Shown: in pieces, positions 10,491 through 22,500 of the stretch | Position numbering within the stretch: the first letter of the stretch is position 1 | Layout of the letters: the number at the start of each line of letters is the position of its first letter | Source of the DNA: Allium sativum | Taxonomy: Eukaryota; Streptophyta; Magnoliopsida; Asparagales; Amaryllidaceae | Length of the DNA stretch: 64,000 bases | Assembly: GCA_030737875.1 (NCBI GenBank) | Contig: CM060921.1 | Location: forward strand, 403,784,192-403,848,191 | Direction of reading: 5' to 3' | Position numbers and translations under genes: made by a program | The notes under the pieces: generated by a model | Databases searched by the model: none | Told to the model about the DNA's origin: nothing | What the model saw: the letters and a program-made list of their open reading frames with translations, nothing else

Positions 10491-13265
10491 ATGGATTCCT
10501 CTCACCGCTTACCGCCGGTGACTGGATCGCAGGCCCCGTTACCGACCCAGCAACCTCCGACGGTGGCCGCATCCCCTCCCCTCTCACCCCCTATACAAAC
10601 CATGTCCCTTTTCGCCCGCGCTCCTTTGAACCCCAGAAACAAGGATGAGGTGCTAGGATCCAAGGCGAAGAACCATGCTGGATCATCGAATGTAGTAAAG
10701 AAAACGCCGTCTCCAGCGTCGACCTCAAGTGACGAAGCCATAACGGTATCGCCTCTTAGGTCCTTGTCAGAGGAGAAGGGAAGCGTTCTGTCGGGATTCA
10801 TTGCTCGGTCTCCGCCAAAAGAGAAGGATAGTGCAGTGCATGGATTCAGCATTAAGCCACCAGAAAAGGAGAAGAAAAGTGAGATAAGGGTACCTAGCAA
10901 GTCGAATGTGAGAGAAGAGGCGATGATAGATCAGGAGGTGAAATCACCCCGTAGAGCTGTAAGTTCGAGAGGGGAAGATACGGCGACGGGATCGCCCGTG
11001 AAGTCACCAAAGTATGAAAGAGAGAATTCTTTTTATTCGGTCACTTCGTCCTCTCATCATCGATCACCGTCGCATGATCTGGAGAGTCAAGTTTCGTCTC
11101 CTATGCACAAGAATAGCTCCATTGATTCTCCAAATGTAAGTTACAATTCTTTATTATTCGATTTTTTTAAATCTATTTTTGAATTTATAGGGTTTTGAAG
11201 ATTGACTGTGTATGGTTTCAGTTTATCCGCAACAACTAGCACTCCTGTATCCATGTTTCTTGTACCAAGATAATTGACTATTCCGCACGCGGTTGTTATG
11301 TTGTATATGCATCTCTTTGATGTTTTCTTGAAAAAGCATTACATACTTATTTCAGAGCGGAACAATGACTGTTGGATCCATTCTGTTATCGCCAATTGGA
11401 AACATGCCCGCCATAGGGGATCCATTTGAGAAAGCAACATCTCCAATGTTCCCAGTGGCAAATCGTATGGTTTCGACGGAGACAACATCCACCTCCAAAG
11501 TGGGGCAAAATGGGGTTGGAAGAGATTCAGCAAAAATGGAGGAGAGTTTGATGTCTTCCATTAAAAAGCTTGAAATTGGGCTTAGATTTGTAGCACTTGT
11601 TTTTTGTTTGGCGTCATTTTCGAGTATGGCAGCCAATAAGACTTATGGTTGGGATGGTGACTCATTTGATCGATATACTGAATTCAGGTAAGTGTTTTCT
11701 CCTGCTTTTAAGTTTTCTACTTATAAATTATAACAAAACTCAGAAGTTAAATTATCGTTTATGGGTAGATTATACCAGAAATTCTGACATTAATGTGATG
11801 TAGCTCTATTAGTACAAGCATGCATGTTTTTGTGTACTTGAGATTTCTTTAGGGTTGCAATGATAATAGTTGCCGTTACTGTTTTGCAAATGCCGTTATC
11901 GTACTAATCTTACTGGTAAGCTACCGTTACCGATTTAGTAGTAGATGTTTGATGCACTGTACTGGTAACCGAAAGCTTGTATATTTCTAAATTACCCTTT
12001 GCTTGAAGATAATAATCAAAAGCTTGTATATTTTTGGAGTTTAACGGTGGTTCGTCACATGTTTCACGTTTCGTCGGTCACTTAATAAAGGCATCAATAG
12101 GGAATAAAAGAAATGCATTTAGCATCATCTAGACCGAATTTCTGAACTAAATCAAATCATTTGCTTGCTTCTAAATATTTAATAAGATAAAATATTACAT
12201 GAATATCCATGTACTGTAAATAGACTAATAGATTACCTTTAATATGGGTTTTCAAAAAAAGCTTATTGATAATTTATCGTAGAAAATGATAAATTTACTG
12301 GTATAGTGAATTTACTTAGCAATGGTAACCGATTGATCGATAATGCTATGATAATGAAAATTTTACCATAATCATAACCACCATTGTTTTCTTGATTATT
12401 GGTCAATAATCAAAATGTGGTTCCTACATGTTGCCGTTTAATTTTTAAGCTTGATAAGCCGACAAATTATTTGGGAGTGGTTTAAGCGGGAGTTCTTTTC
12501 AGTAAAATGGTTTTGTTTCTTTTAAAAACGTTTTTGTCATTTATCAAGAATGAACATTAAAACCAATCTTGTGTTCAGGTACTGCCTTTCCATAAATGTC
12601 ATCGCATCTGCCTACTCAGTATTCCAAGTTTTTATGCTGGTCTATACCATGAAGAAAAGGCCCTTCCTGAGTGATCAGATTAGTTACTGCTTCGACTTAT
12701 TTATGGATCAGGCTAGTTTCTTTTGAACCCAGTGTCAAGTTTTACATCTGGCAACTAGCCTTATACAATACATATGCATTTTTGACGAAGTTCCTACTGT
12801 ACTAGAACATTTCGCGTACATTCATAAATGATGCAATCAGTAGTTGCATGTCTACCTGATGTCTGATTAAGTGAATGTCAAATAATGCATATGGCATATA
12901 TAATGTTTGATCATTCATACTTAGAACATTTAGGTGTCTAACAAAACTTGTTGATTATAAATCTTTCTCCCTTGTCGATATTGTTATTCTGGCATCCCTA
13001 GAGTTTGAAAAGGCTTTTATACTTCACAAGTTAAATGTTACTAAATGATGAAAAATATTTGTTATGTTTACAGATTTTGGCGTATCTATTGATGTCTGCA
13101 TCATCTTCGGCTGCATCAAGAAATGGTGCTTGGGTTGCAGATTTTGGGAGTGATAAATTCACAAAGAAGATGAATGGTGCAATTGCGCTTTCGTTCTTGG
13201 CATTTTTTGCTGTTGCTTTCAGCTCTGTCATCTCTACCTATAAATGTGTACGTCGGTATTCATGA
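10491..13265 (+). CDS. CASP-like membrane protein, CASPL4A type (4 exons)
   Basis: Exons are 10491-11135, 11356-11687, 12579-12711 and 13074-13265, giving 433 residues. Introns 1 and 2 are GT-AG. Intron 3 starts with GC (CAG|GCTAGT) and ends in ACAG. The start codon has good plant context (CAAAATGGA) and follows a leader with stops. Residues 1-285 are hydrophilic, Ser/Pro-rich and basic, with about a dozen Ser-Pro or Thr-Pro sites. The CASP/DUF588 domain follows: membrane segments at about 289-308, 328-348, 371-388 and 405-426. It has the conserved Arg in segment 1 (IGLRF, residue 292), WDGDSFDRYTEFRYC in the first outer loop, and FMDQILAYLLMSASSSAA at segment 3 with the conserved Asp. CASP relatives form plasma-membrane scaffolds, for example at the Casparian strip. 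For CASPL4 members the exact role is less clear. The long N-terminus and sequence fit the 4A subgroup. The gene looks intact and is the only convincing host gene here. Confidence 0.88.
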
Positions 13266-13400
13266 AAGCAGTTCGCATTGCAATGTATGTTCGTTCTCCT
13301 TTCTTCACGTTTTTTTTTGTGATAGGGTTTTGTGCTTTGTAAATTGGTCACAAGATTCATAAAAGATAGTTGTCACAGTGTATAGTTGGATAATTTAACT

Positions 13401-13406
13401 AATAAA
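13401..13406 (+). terminator. Possible poly(A) signal of the CASP-like gene
   Basis: AATAAA lies 136 bases after the stop codon, followed by a T-rich stretch (tatttttcttctcc). It fits a short plant 3' UTR, but plant signals are loose. Confidence 0.4.
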
Positions 13407-14798
13407 AAATGTTATATTTTTCTTCTCCTTGTGAAAACTCGTTTATTAACGTGCCAACAATCTCTAGGTGTCATTTGAGAGATTTTACATGCCAATTATG
13501 ATTGTTTTTGGACAGCTTTGTCCGTGATAGGCTGTAAAAATCACTGTTGAACAGGCAGTTTTCTAGGGTATAAAAATCAGCAAAATTGGTACAGTATAAT
13601 TTTGATCATTTTGCTCAACCTGCTAAATCAGTGATTTTCTTCCTTTTTACCCCTGTGCCTCCATCATCCAACTCTACCCCATTTAAAACAATTATTTTGT
13701 TAAAACAATGAATTGCTGACAATATAATTTTGATTTCATGTTTTCTCTGTTAGAAGGAGCTTTTTCAACATCTCGTTTACTTAAAAAAAAAAAAGGTGGT
13801 GTTAATGTGTGCTCCAAAAGCACATATGAAGAATGATACTTATTAGCTGAAAAAAATAAAATAATCATTTTAAATATCTAATTTATCGTTGCATAATTTC
13901 AAAAAGATGAAATTCAAGGGACATGTCGGTAATTTAAAAATGTTAACATGTGCCCTTAGGGCACAATGCACATAATATTGTCCATGTAAATTACTGTTCA
14001 AATTATAGCCCCTTTCATTTAGATTATACTCTGCATCGCTCCTCATCTAACAAAGTACAAAGCATCTTCAAGATTTCAAAGGCTCTGTGCTTCAGGTATG
14101 AGTTCTTCTTTTACTTACCAAGCTAAGCATATAATGTAAGCTTCTGAGTTGGTTTTCTCCCTAAAAGCAAAAACACCTTTGCTTAGTGCATGCTCTATTC
14201 TGAAATGTAGACGCTAATTAAATAAAAATACTTGTCAAAAGAAAAAAAGGGGGGAAACAGTGAAGATTTATAGAATAGTGCAAACAAATTATTCTTTACC
14301 TAGAAATGGAGTGGAAAAAGAAAAAGAAAGAGAGAAAGAAGGTTCATGCTTTATGAATGGGTAAAGGAGATGGACTTACTATGTACTCGTGCCACCTGTT
14401 AGTAGCTGAATCATTCACAATTTTTGTGCTCTTTCCTTTATGCTTTTTTATCTTCACTTTAAAAAGTTATTTAGGTGAAAGAATGTACATTATCATCGAG
14501 CACTTTTTTGCCAATATAATACCATGAATTGATGGAGAGCAGAAAAGAGCAATTATTGAAAAGTGGCATCTGAGGAAAGAAAGAATATGGTATGAACGAG
14601 ACTTTGCTTGTAAGCAGATAATCCCAATTGCAGACAAATATATGCTGTCTGCGTCATTGCGACTGGTACATGTGTGGCTTAAAATTTTCGTGGTCATATC
14701 AATCAAATAAAGGGACATCAGAAGCGTCGACATGATGATGGCGTGATTGTGTTTCAACTAACTGCGAAAATGAATTTGAAACAGCTACCCAGTAGAAG
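13407..14798. other. Spacer downstream of the CASP-like gene
   Basis: No coding frame with recognisable motifs is visible. There are A-rich stretches at 13780-13795 and 14240-14340. Nothing else can be supported. Confidence 0.5.
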
Positions 14799-14958
14799 TT
14801 TGTTGACATCATTTTAACGTGTGTCACCATGACACCACTCACGGTGTTAGTGGTGTGGATCTGTGATTGCCCCTGAATTTCTTCTATTAAATCCCAGCCA
14901 CACACCATTAACAACGTAAGTGGTGTCATGATGACACACGTCAAATAATGTCAACAAA
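14799..14958. mobile_element. Fold-back MITE-like inverted repeat
   Basis: The arm 14799-14858 (starting TTTGTTGACATCATTT) pairs with the reverse complement of 14898-14958 (ending ATAATGTCAACAAA) over about 60 bases with few mismatches, around a 39-base loop. The arms include GTGTGTCACCATGACACCAC and its partner. It has no coding capacity and looks like a miniature inverted-repeat element. The target duplication is not clear, so the superfamily is not assigned. Confidence 0.7.
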
Positions 14959-15239
14959 TCCGCACTTAGTTTACAGCATCCAGCTTGATTAAAATGAAAA
15001 TTCATTATTAAGGTAACGTTATATTATCCATGGTTGACACACAGAAACTCAAGCCTACATTATTACGGTTCTACATCTGCTGGGTACATACATAAATAGA
15101 CAGTTGAGTAAACAATTTACCTAAGTTCGAAATAGATATTTGCACACCTACCTGGTGTCATTCAGAAATAAATATTCGTACCTACCTACTGCATTCAAAA
15201 AATAGTCATTCATAGTGTTGATAATTTGAATGTCGAACG

Positions 15240-15731
15240 TAGGGGTGAGCGTTTGGTTGGTTTGGTTTATCCGATGATGAAATTTGTCAAACCAAACTAA
15301 GACCGATAAAAATAAAAATCAAACCAAATCAGCCAAATTAAGTTTGGTTGGTTCGGTTGGTTATCCGATTAAACCGAACTAAAAATGTATTATGCATTGT
15401 GTTAGGCATATTCACTATAATTTGAAATACATTATGTATATATGACTAGAGTATTGTTATTTATGATTTTTATGCTTTCTAATATTCATTTTGACACATA
15501 GGTGATGATTAAACTTTACTTAAATAACTAAACTAACCTAAAATATTCATTATATTATCTATAATTTTGAAAATATAGTAAAAGTTCGGTTAATTTGGTT
15601 AAATCGATAACCGAAGTTAATATTATTTCGGACTGATTACAAACCAATTTAATTTTAAAATCGAACAAAACCGACAAAAATAAATAGGTTTGGTTGGTTT
15701 ATTTGGTTTAACCGAATAATGCTCAATCCTA
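15240..15731. mobile_element. hAT-type MITE with 8-bp target duplication
   Basis: It starts TAGGGGTGAGC and ends with the inverse form GCTCAATCCTA. Flanks are gtcgaacg (15232-15239) and gtcgaacc (15732-15739), an 8-base duplication with one mismatch, as expected for hAT elements. The interior is full of GGTTTGGTT and GGTTCGGTT tracts near the left end and AACCGAA or AACCAAA tracts, giving fold-back potential. It has no coding capacity. The terminal motif matches a widespread class of plant non-autonomous elements. Confidence 0.75.
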
Positions 15732-15739
15732 GTCGAACC

Positions 15740-16574
15740 GGAATTATTTGGTTTTCTCAGATTGGATAATTTTACGAGTAAGTCGTTGAATACAATAAGT
15801 TACGGAAAGAAGGGAGAGACGATGAATGGGATATATAAAAGATGAAGACGATGATAAAGGGAAAGGACGGCGAGAGGATGATTTTTTTTCGTACTTCCAC
15901 CCTATTTTCCAAAACACGAAAAATAGTATTTCTATATTGATCATGTTGTGCATATTGTTATATGATTAAAAGCTCAAAATAAAAAAGAGTAAACTAATTG
16001 TGACATAATGGAATATGATATGTACTTCCAAAACCGTTGAAAAACGCAGGCTCATTTGGTTTATTTTGATTTTGATTTTTTTTTTTTTCAAAATTCATTA
16101 CAAAATATACAAAAACATTGAATAAACATTTAAAAGTTTGAAGCCTTTTGTGACAAGGTGAGGCAACGGTGGTGAGAGAGGGACGACAGGTTAATGACAA
16201 AGGATGATGAAGGGGATAAAGAATCACAAAGGAATGAATCGTGTCCCGTGTTTTTGTTATTTCCTATGAAAAATAAAATACATTTGTTTCTCAATATGTA
16301 TGTTAATTTTAATTTTCAAATAGTTGTTTTTCAAAAAATATACATATCGTGCACCTTTTTGTTTGGATGGAAACAGAAATAAAAATGGCAAACCAAACAA
16401 AACCTAAATATTTTTATATATTTTTGGATGGTAAAAGTGAAAACTTATTTCAACTTCAAGATCCGTTGTAAACTTATTTCCAAACTAGCCACGGGTATTA
16501 CGATTTGTGTTTGTGCAATTTTAGAGTAGGTCAATACAAATTTATAACAACAAAATTTGATAATAGTAAAAAAC
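15740..16574. other. AT-rich spacer, no gene seen
   Basis: It contains only short open frames without motifs and a T-rich run near 16076-16091. Confidence 0.45.
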
Positions 16575-17200
16575 TGTTAAATTTGGGAGATATAAATCTA
16601 TTTCAAATTCGTTAAGGAGATACTAATTAATATGAATTGATTTCTGTAATAAGTCTAGTATGGGAAAGAAATTCGAGAGAAAATCAATTAGTATGTGAAG
16701 AGATATTATTTTATTCGAGGAATTAATAAAATAAAAAATATACGTGGAAACAAACATAAATATGCTAGATTTGTGTTAAAGTCAAGTCAAGGAAATTCGA
16801 AAATATTTCATCTTTATCTCCAAGGTAGTCTTTATCCTTACTTCTATAAATATGAAGACATTTGCTCATTTTTTCATCACAAAATAAAATAGAGCTCTTC
16901 ACTAAATATCTTGAATTAGATCCCTATTTTTATATCTACTGTAGGTGAGAAATTTACATTCGCTGATTTGTGTCTCTCATTTTGTACTCCCTTTTGAAGT
17001 GAATAAGTAAAACGTTGTTGGGTCTGAAGACATATCCATAGCCAAACCTCGTTATGTTGATGCACTCTTTCCATCTTTGTATTTTATTTATTTGCGCTCT
17101 TTGATTTTATTCTCTTTATTAAACTAGAATTGTTGGGATTGCCGAGATACTTGATTTTGGATGTTCTCATTCTACTGCCTAAGAAAACTTTGATTATTCA
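16575..17200 (+). repeat. Copia-like LTR remnant (plus strand)
   Basis: Starts TGTTAAATTTGGGAG and ends near TTATTCA. A TATA box (TATAAATA, 16845-16852) lies in the middle, followed by AT-rich sequence ending close to a primer-binding site at 17209. About 135 bases after that site the next LTR begins, so the internal region is truncated. Boundaries are inferred from the TG start and the position of the primer site. Confidence 0.45.
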
Positions 17201-17208
17201 CTATGAAT

Positions 17209-17220
17209 TGGTATCGGAGT
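17209..17220 (+). other. Primer-binding site, initiator-Met tRNA type
   Basis: TGGTATCGGAGT differs by two bases from TGGTATCAGAGC, the complement of the plant initiator-Met tRNA 3' end. It lies just after the Copia-like LTR remnant and gives that remnant its orientation. Confidence 0.5.
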
Positions 17221-17355
17221 CGATGGTTTAAGGGACCCAATATGATGCAGCGTTGACCTAAGTTTGCTTAAATATGTGCTTGAACTCCAGATTCTCATAA
17301 AGGTGGAGTTATTTATCTAATCGCGACATGTCCCTATCGTAGAAAAATAGGACTA

Positions 17356-20059
17356 TGACGACCGCCCACAACTCCTGCGCTAAACAAGAGAAACAATGCA
17401 TTGAAAGATGTGCCATACAACTGTGGACGATCATCATGGTTGTATAACACAAGCGGAACTTGTCAGATAACTCACAACGCAAGGATTAAAATATAATAGA
17501 ACATATACAACATGTAATAATAGTGAAGCAGAATTGAGTTGAATCTTAAAACTTTTCCATATCACCGTGAAAATATCCATACAACATTGAATAACACTAT
17601 AAGAGTCTATACAATAAGCCTCACTACAACTCTCTGAGAATACATCAAACAGCCGAAACAACAAATACTAGATAATAGAAGATAATACGTCAGCCTCCTG
17701 CTCGTCATCGCTCACCAGCATCGTCCGCATCAAGATTTATCACCCATCAACTGCTACTCAGTCTGCCCATCCACAACCAGATGAACAACCCAAGGTAATA
17801 AGAGGGTGACATAAAACCTTGAGTCAGACAATAGTCTTAGTGAGCGATAAAACAACTATCTAACATCATTAATAAAGTATATGAGAATAGGCAGATTAAT
17901 CAAGTAATCTACCCACATCAACAAGGAATAACTCACACCCGTCTTCCCCACATCCGACAGTGATAACCTTTACAGTCAAATAAGAAGAAAAAACAGTACA
18001 TTCATGGCAATCAGTTATCAAGTGTAGACCTTTCTAATCGATATCGACATCTCCCGGGCACAAGCCCCGAAGGTCTAAACCACATCACGCAAGCACCGAA
18101 GAGATCTCCTTCGACGTCGAGTAATCTACACGAGATGATATAAGCAAACAATCATTCATCCATGACACTGGCTATCACCGCCAGTCCTTCTTTGAAACCC
18201 ATCTTTATCGTACGACCGACATAACACCTTGTCGTCCGTCAAGGGCTAATGGTAAACCCCGGTTCTAGCAAAACTCTATACGCCATATAATGAAACGTAT
18301 CTAGGCCCGTTGAGCTACCCAGGGTACTCGACCAGTCACTTCTAGTCTTTTAGATGTCTCTATTATACCCCTATTTTGAGTTCGCTAAAACCTACGACAA
18401 CAACAATCCCTTGGCTTTCGATATCGCTAGCCATCCAACCCGATGACTGTTCATAAACTCAAGCCCCTTCTTGAGCAACCATTATCCATGAACTCACCAC
18501 CTTGAGTCGTCTTCACATTCGTTGCATTACGACAATCAATGAACACACCACAATACTTCGAACATTCCTGCTTGAATTCACTTCGAAGTCTCATTGATTT
18601 CCGAACCAAAAATATCATCAATTTATGGTCCATCACAATCGGGTTGTTTTCCCCTTTAGGTCGCTTGAATAATCTAACTCCACCCAAGCTAGTGACCTGA
18701 CTCGGCCGACCCATCCTAGCACAACGACCCATCTTCCTTCAGTTTTGGTTGACCTGACTTCACCAAGCAGAATGACCCACGACCTAACTTCCCACGACCT
18801 GACCCCAATCGACTTGAAGCCAGGTATTCACAAATTTCAAATGACCTGATGCTTGCGAATGCCCTGATGCCTTTCGAATGACTCGGGCTTCCTCGAACGA
18901 CCCAACCATCTTTTCTTGCTCTTCAAGCCGCCTCATGACCTACTACCTTCATTATGTAATTCCTACGACCTGAATCCCTTTTTGCAAGCCGATCTTCATT
19001 TCTTGGAGCACAAGTCGGCGACTCAAGCTCCATGCCACGTCATCATCGACCTAAGCGACCCGATTCCAGATCTAACCAATCTAGCTCCAATCTCGACCAA
19101 ATCATTATCAAACGACAACGTCGATTCAAACAACTCATCAAATCAACCAATTCAACCATCAACACATTATGAAATCATCAACAACACTAAAATGAAAATT
19201 ATTCATCAACAATCATATAGAATTCACCAAATCATGGTAAATCAATGAATAAACAAATACAATGGATCTAAACTTGCATAAACATATGAATTAACATAAG
19301 AATTTACCGAATTAAGTTACTAGATTTGATCTTATGGTGATTCAACCATGATGTAGATCTTGGTAAAAACAACTTAAAATGATGAAAATAAGATCAAACA
19401 ACCTATATACTAGATTGAATCCGTGTGAGAGATGCTTATCACTTACCAATTCTTCGAATTAACTCGAAATCACTAAATTCTCAATCCGAACAGCGAAGAA
19501 CACTCTTCAAACCTCTCAATTTGATGCGATCTTTCTTCACTCGATGTAGATCTTCAATCTTCACGTGTAGATTTAGAATTTTAATGGTGGAAAGGTGTAT
19601 TTGATTGAGCAAGGAAGATCATGAGCTTAACCAAATGAGAGAATGAAGAAAGTAAGCTATTCTCCATGCCTCTAACCCCCTATTTATAGCCTCAAACCAA
19701 CCCACTCCAAATCAGCCCATCAATGACTTATAAAACTTGAACAGAAATTGTGTAACACTAAAACAACGATTCCTCCCAAACCGCTGAACCAAATCTTTAA
19801 TATGACCAATCTACGGAATTGGCAATATCATTTTCTTTCTGATAAAATCAATCTCGGCACCTGATTCGATCCCAGTTAAAAGTTATGCCCAATACAAAAC
19901 TAACATGGGCAAAATGGTCACAAATAAAATTGATAAAAATTATGGATATGTCTCACATCGCAAAAACAACATAATAAAAATATGAGAATGATCCAACCCT
20001 CAGGGAATTAAATAAAAATATTTTACGATCCTCCGATACGTAAAATGCGGGCTGTTACA
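17356..20059 (-). repeat. 3' LTR of an old chromovirus (family L)
   Basis: On the minus strand it begins TGTAACAGCCCGC at 20059 and ends ...GGTCGTCA at 17356, about 2.7 kb. A TATA box (TATAAATA, minus strand 19681-19688) sits about 370 bases inside. A purine tract directly precedes the LTR start on the minus strand, and coding sequence for an integrase C-terminus lies beyond it, fixing the orientation. A second diverged copy of this LTR occurs at 42259-43752 plus 54675-55752. There is no gene inside; the short open frames are not conserved between the copies. Confidence 0.75.
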
Positions 20060-20074
20060 TTCTTCCCCTTAGGA
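20060..20074 (-). other. Polypurine tract of the family L chromovirus
   Basis: On the minus strand, CCTAAGGGGAAGAA directly precedes the TGTAACAGCCC start of the 3' LTR, where plus-strand DNA priming occurs in LTR elements. Confidence 0.65.
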
Positions 20075-20258
20075 ATTTCTCCTCCGAAATCCCAAGCAAA
20101 CACAAGCAACAAAAACAATTATGCATGCCTATCGTCCATAAGCAGCTAATTTACCATCTAAACTAACATCTATCAAGCCATGCATCCATAGCCTTAATCT
20201 AGCACGCAGAATTCTAACAATGATAGCACAAGTTACAATGATGTAAGGTGACACGACA

Positions 20259-20589
20259 TCAATGGGTCATACCAACGAAGAGTTCTGGATGGGTCGTCTT
20301 CATACCCTCTTCCGTCTCCCACGTACAATCGTATCATCCTCACTCCATTGTATCTTGATTAGCTTAATCGGCTTCCTCCTAAGTGTTTCGTGTCGTTCCC
20401 CACAACGTGAAGCGGTTTACGAGGTTTTGTAACTACGGTCTCGACTTTTAGGTTTTTGTACTGTTCTAGAGATACCACCACATTCGAATTGGGCACATAC
20501 TTCCATAGAAACGACACATGGAAAACATTGTGCATACTGAACATCTTCTCGGGTAAATTCAATCTATACGCGAGCTTTCCAATTCGCTC
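20259..20589 (-). pseudogene. Integrase C-terminus with chromodomain, fragment 3
   Basis: Minus-strand reading gives LPEKMFSMHNVFHVSFLWKYVP, then after a frame change near 20395 a segment with RRKPIKLIKIQWSEDD, and after another shift TWETEEGMKTTHPELF, closing at a TGA at 20259-20261. The LVKVxW...TWE pattern is the chromodomain at the end of chromovirus integrases, thought to guide insertion to marked chromatin. The fragment stops at 20589, where element A is inserted. The same integrase resumes at 33165 on the other side. Two frameshifts and two insertions make it nonfunctional. Confidence 0.82.
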
Positions 20590-21587
20590 TGTTAGGGATT
20601 GCGGAAAGGATCGTTAAAGGCAAAACAAACACTAGAGGCGAGGGTGAATAGTGTTTTTGATAATTTAATGAAAATCTAAAATTTATGTTATACAATATAT
20701 GAATCAAACACTACAGAAACAATCACAGCCACAGAATCAAACACAGATCCAAAATAAACAGAAATAAAAATGCAAAAAAGGAAAGAACACACCGAATTTT
20801 ATACTGGTTCGGATTGCTCCTGTGTCCAGTCCCATGCAATGCTGGATTGCGCAGATATTTATTATATATCAATATCCAATTACAACTCTCCTTGATTTCA
20901 CGGCTACAAGGGATACCACCGTTTTCACACTTGATCGAGTTTTTCCCGTTCTTGATTTCATGGCTACAAGGGATACCACCGATTACCCGTCATTGATTTT
21001 ACGGCTACAAGGGATACCATCGATTCCTTTACTCAACCCAAACAAATACAACAGCCCTATAACTCTTCAATAACACTTGATTCATAGAGTAGAGAGTAGA
21101 GAGAAGAAATTTGATCAAAACAGAATTGAATTCGGCAGAATATAAGTGTAGAAATCATAAAAATGATTAAGAATAATGGTGTAACCGAAGAAAGTGATGT
21201 TAGAGAAGAAGAGATGATTAAAAATTCGAATTCAAGCCCTTTTTATAGTGTGCGAAAGGTTTCAATGTTTCTCGAGCGTTACAAATAGTGAAAATACACT
21301 TCCTGTCAAATTTAAATTTCTAACAGTTATATGTCGACATATCCTTTATTTTATGTCGACATATCTATCAATTTTAATTTTTTAAAGCATTTTTAAAGTA
21401 TTTAAATCAATATTTAAATTCTGGAGATTCCTGAAACAAAGCTAGTTGCTAAAACATTATTTTTCAAGTATAAAAACATAAGAAAATATTATTTAAACAG
21501 ATGATTAAATACTTAATATATATGTGATATGAAAACTATATATAGTTATAAACATATATAATATAATTATAAACATATATATGAATT

Positions 21588-21619
<32 letters not shown>

Positions 21620-22222
21620 AACAAAAGGTTATATAAAGAATCAAATATAAACTTAGTAAAATATGTTTAATAAAACTATACAAATAAGAATACTTATAAA
21701 TTAGAAGATATATTTGAAATCATAAGTTTGAAATTCTTTAATCAAAACTTGATAATATAAATAAATATTCTAAAGTGTAAAACCATATGAAATCATATAC
21801 ATACTTATAAAGTTATAAGATTTAAAACTATATAAACTTATATAAACATATATAATATAATTAAAACTTTAAACTTATATGTTTGAAATCATAAGTAAAA
21901 TAATTTAGAATTTGAATTTTTGAAAATTAGAAATTTGAAAAACAAAATTTAAACCTGGAGTGCTATTCAGAGTCTTACATAAACTAGACTCTATTACTAT
22001 ATTTATCTTGAACTCTTGAAATCTTGATTACTCATGAGTCTTGAATGTTGAATCTCTTGAATCTCTAAACTCTAAAATTGTACATTCTTTAGTACTTAAG
22101 TCCTGTATATAAAACCTGCATATATATATGTCTATATATTCTAGATAGAGATGTTAGTATATATTTTATAATCAATGATAATTGAAATAAGGCTGTTGCC
22201 ATCAAAACTCCATTCTCCAACA
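20590..22222 (-). repeat. 3' LTR of element A
   Basis: It matches 25335-25382 plus 31579-33159. On the minus strand it starts TGTTGGAGAATGG and ends ATCCCTAACA. It contains a TATA box (TATAAAA, 21241-21247), two GTCGAC-centred palindromes upstream of it (21329-21342 and 21353-21364), an AT microsatellite at 21592-21618, and three near-repeats of about 40-60 bases with 'ggctacaagggatacca' (20891-21028). Confidence 0.85.
21241..21247 (-). promoter_or_regulatory. TATA box in 3' LTR of element A
   Basis: The minus strand reads CTATAAAAAGGG. In the 5' LTR the matching site (about 32172-32180) has lost two bases and reads CTAAAAAGGG, so the copy that would drive the element is damaged. Confidence 0.5.
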
Positions 22223-22223
22223 A

Positions 22224-22500
22224 TCTCCCCCTTTTTGATGATGATAACCTTAGTTTATAAAATATCATACCTGTACATACATGTTGATGATGATCCTTTA
22301 ATACTCCCCCTATCTATATGAATCCTATAAACTATGTCTATATTTTATAATTTCTCCCTCTTTGGCATTATCAAAAAGAAATTCTAAAACAACACCCCCT
22401 AAATCCTATAACTATCTAAATAATTTCTATACTAATGTAAAGTACTCCCCCTGAATCCTAAATCTATCTATACCTTATAATATACTCCCCCCTAAATTTA
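22224..22500 (-). other. Polypurine tract and extra tract-like copies of element A
   Basis: The main tract is 22224-22236 (minus strand AAAAAGGGGGAGA), immediately before the 3' LTR. Similar purine tracts (AGGGGGAG or AGAGGGAG on the minus strand) recur near 22303-22310, 22350-22357, 22400-22405, 22444-22452 and 22484-22491. Multiple tracts ahead of the 3' LTR are described for Sireviruses. Confidence 0.6.

Noticed and set aside
10502..10900. Minus-strand frame opposite exon 1 of the CASP-like gene
   Set aside because: It is a shadow of the GC-richer exon, with no domain, start context or splice support.
14010..14100. Extra 3' exon of the CASP-like gene (ttcag/gtatgag)
   Set aside because: The coding sequence ends properly at 13265 after the fourth membrane segment. 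A spliced 3' UTR cannot be shown from sequence.
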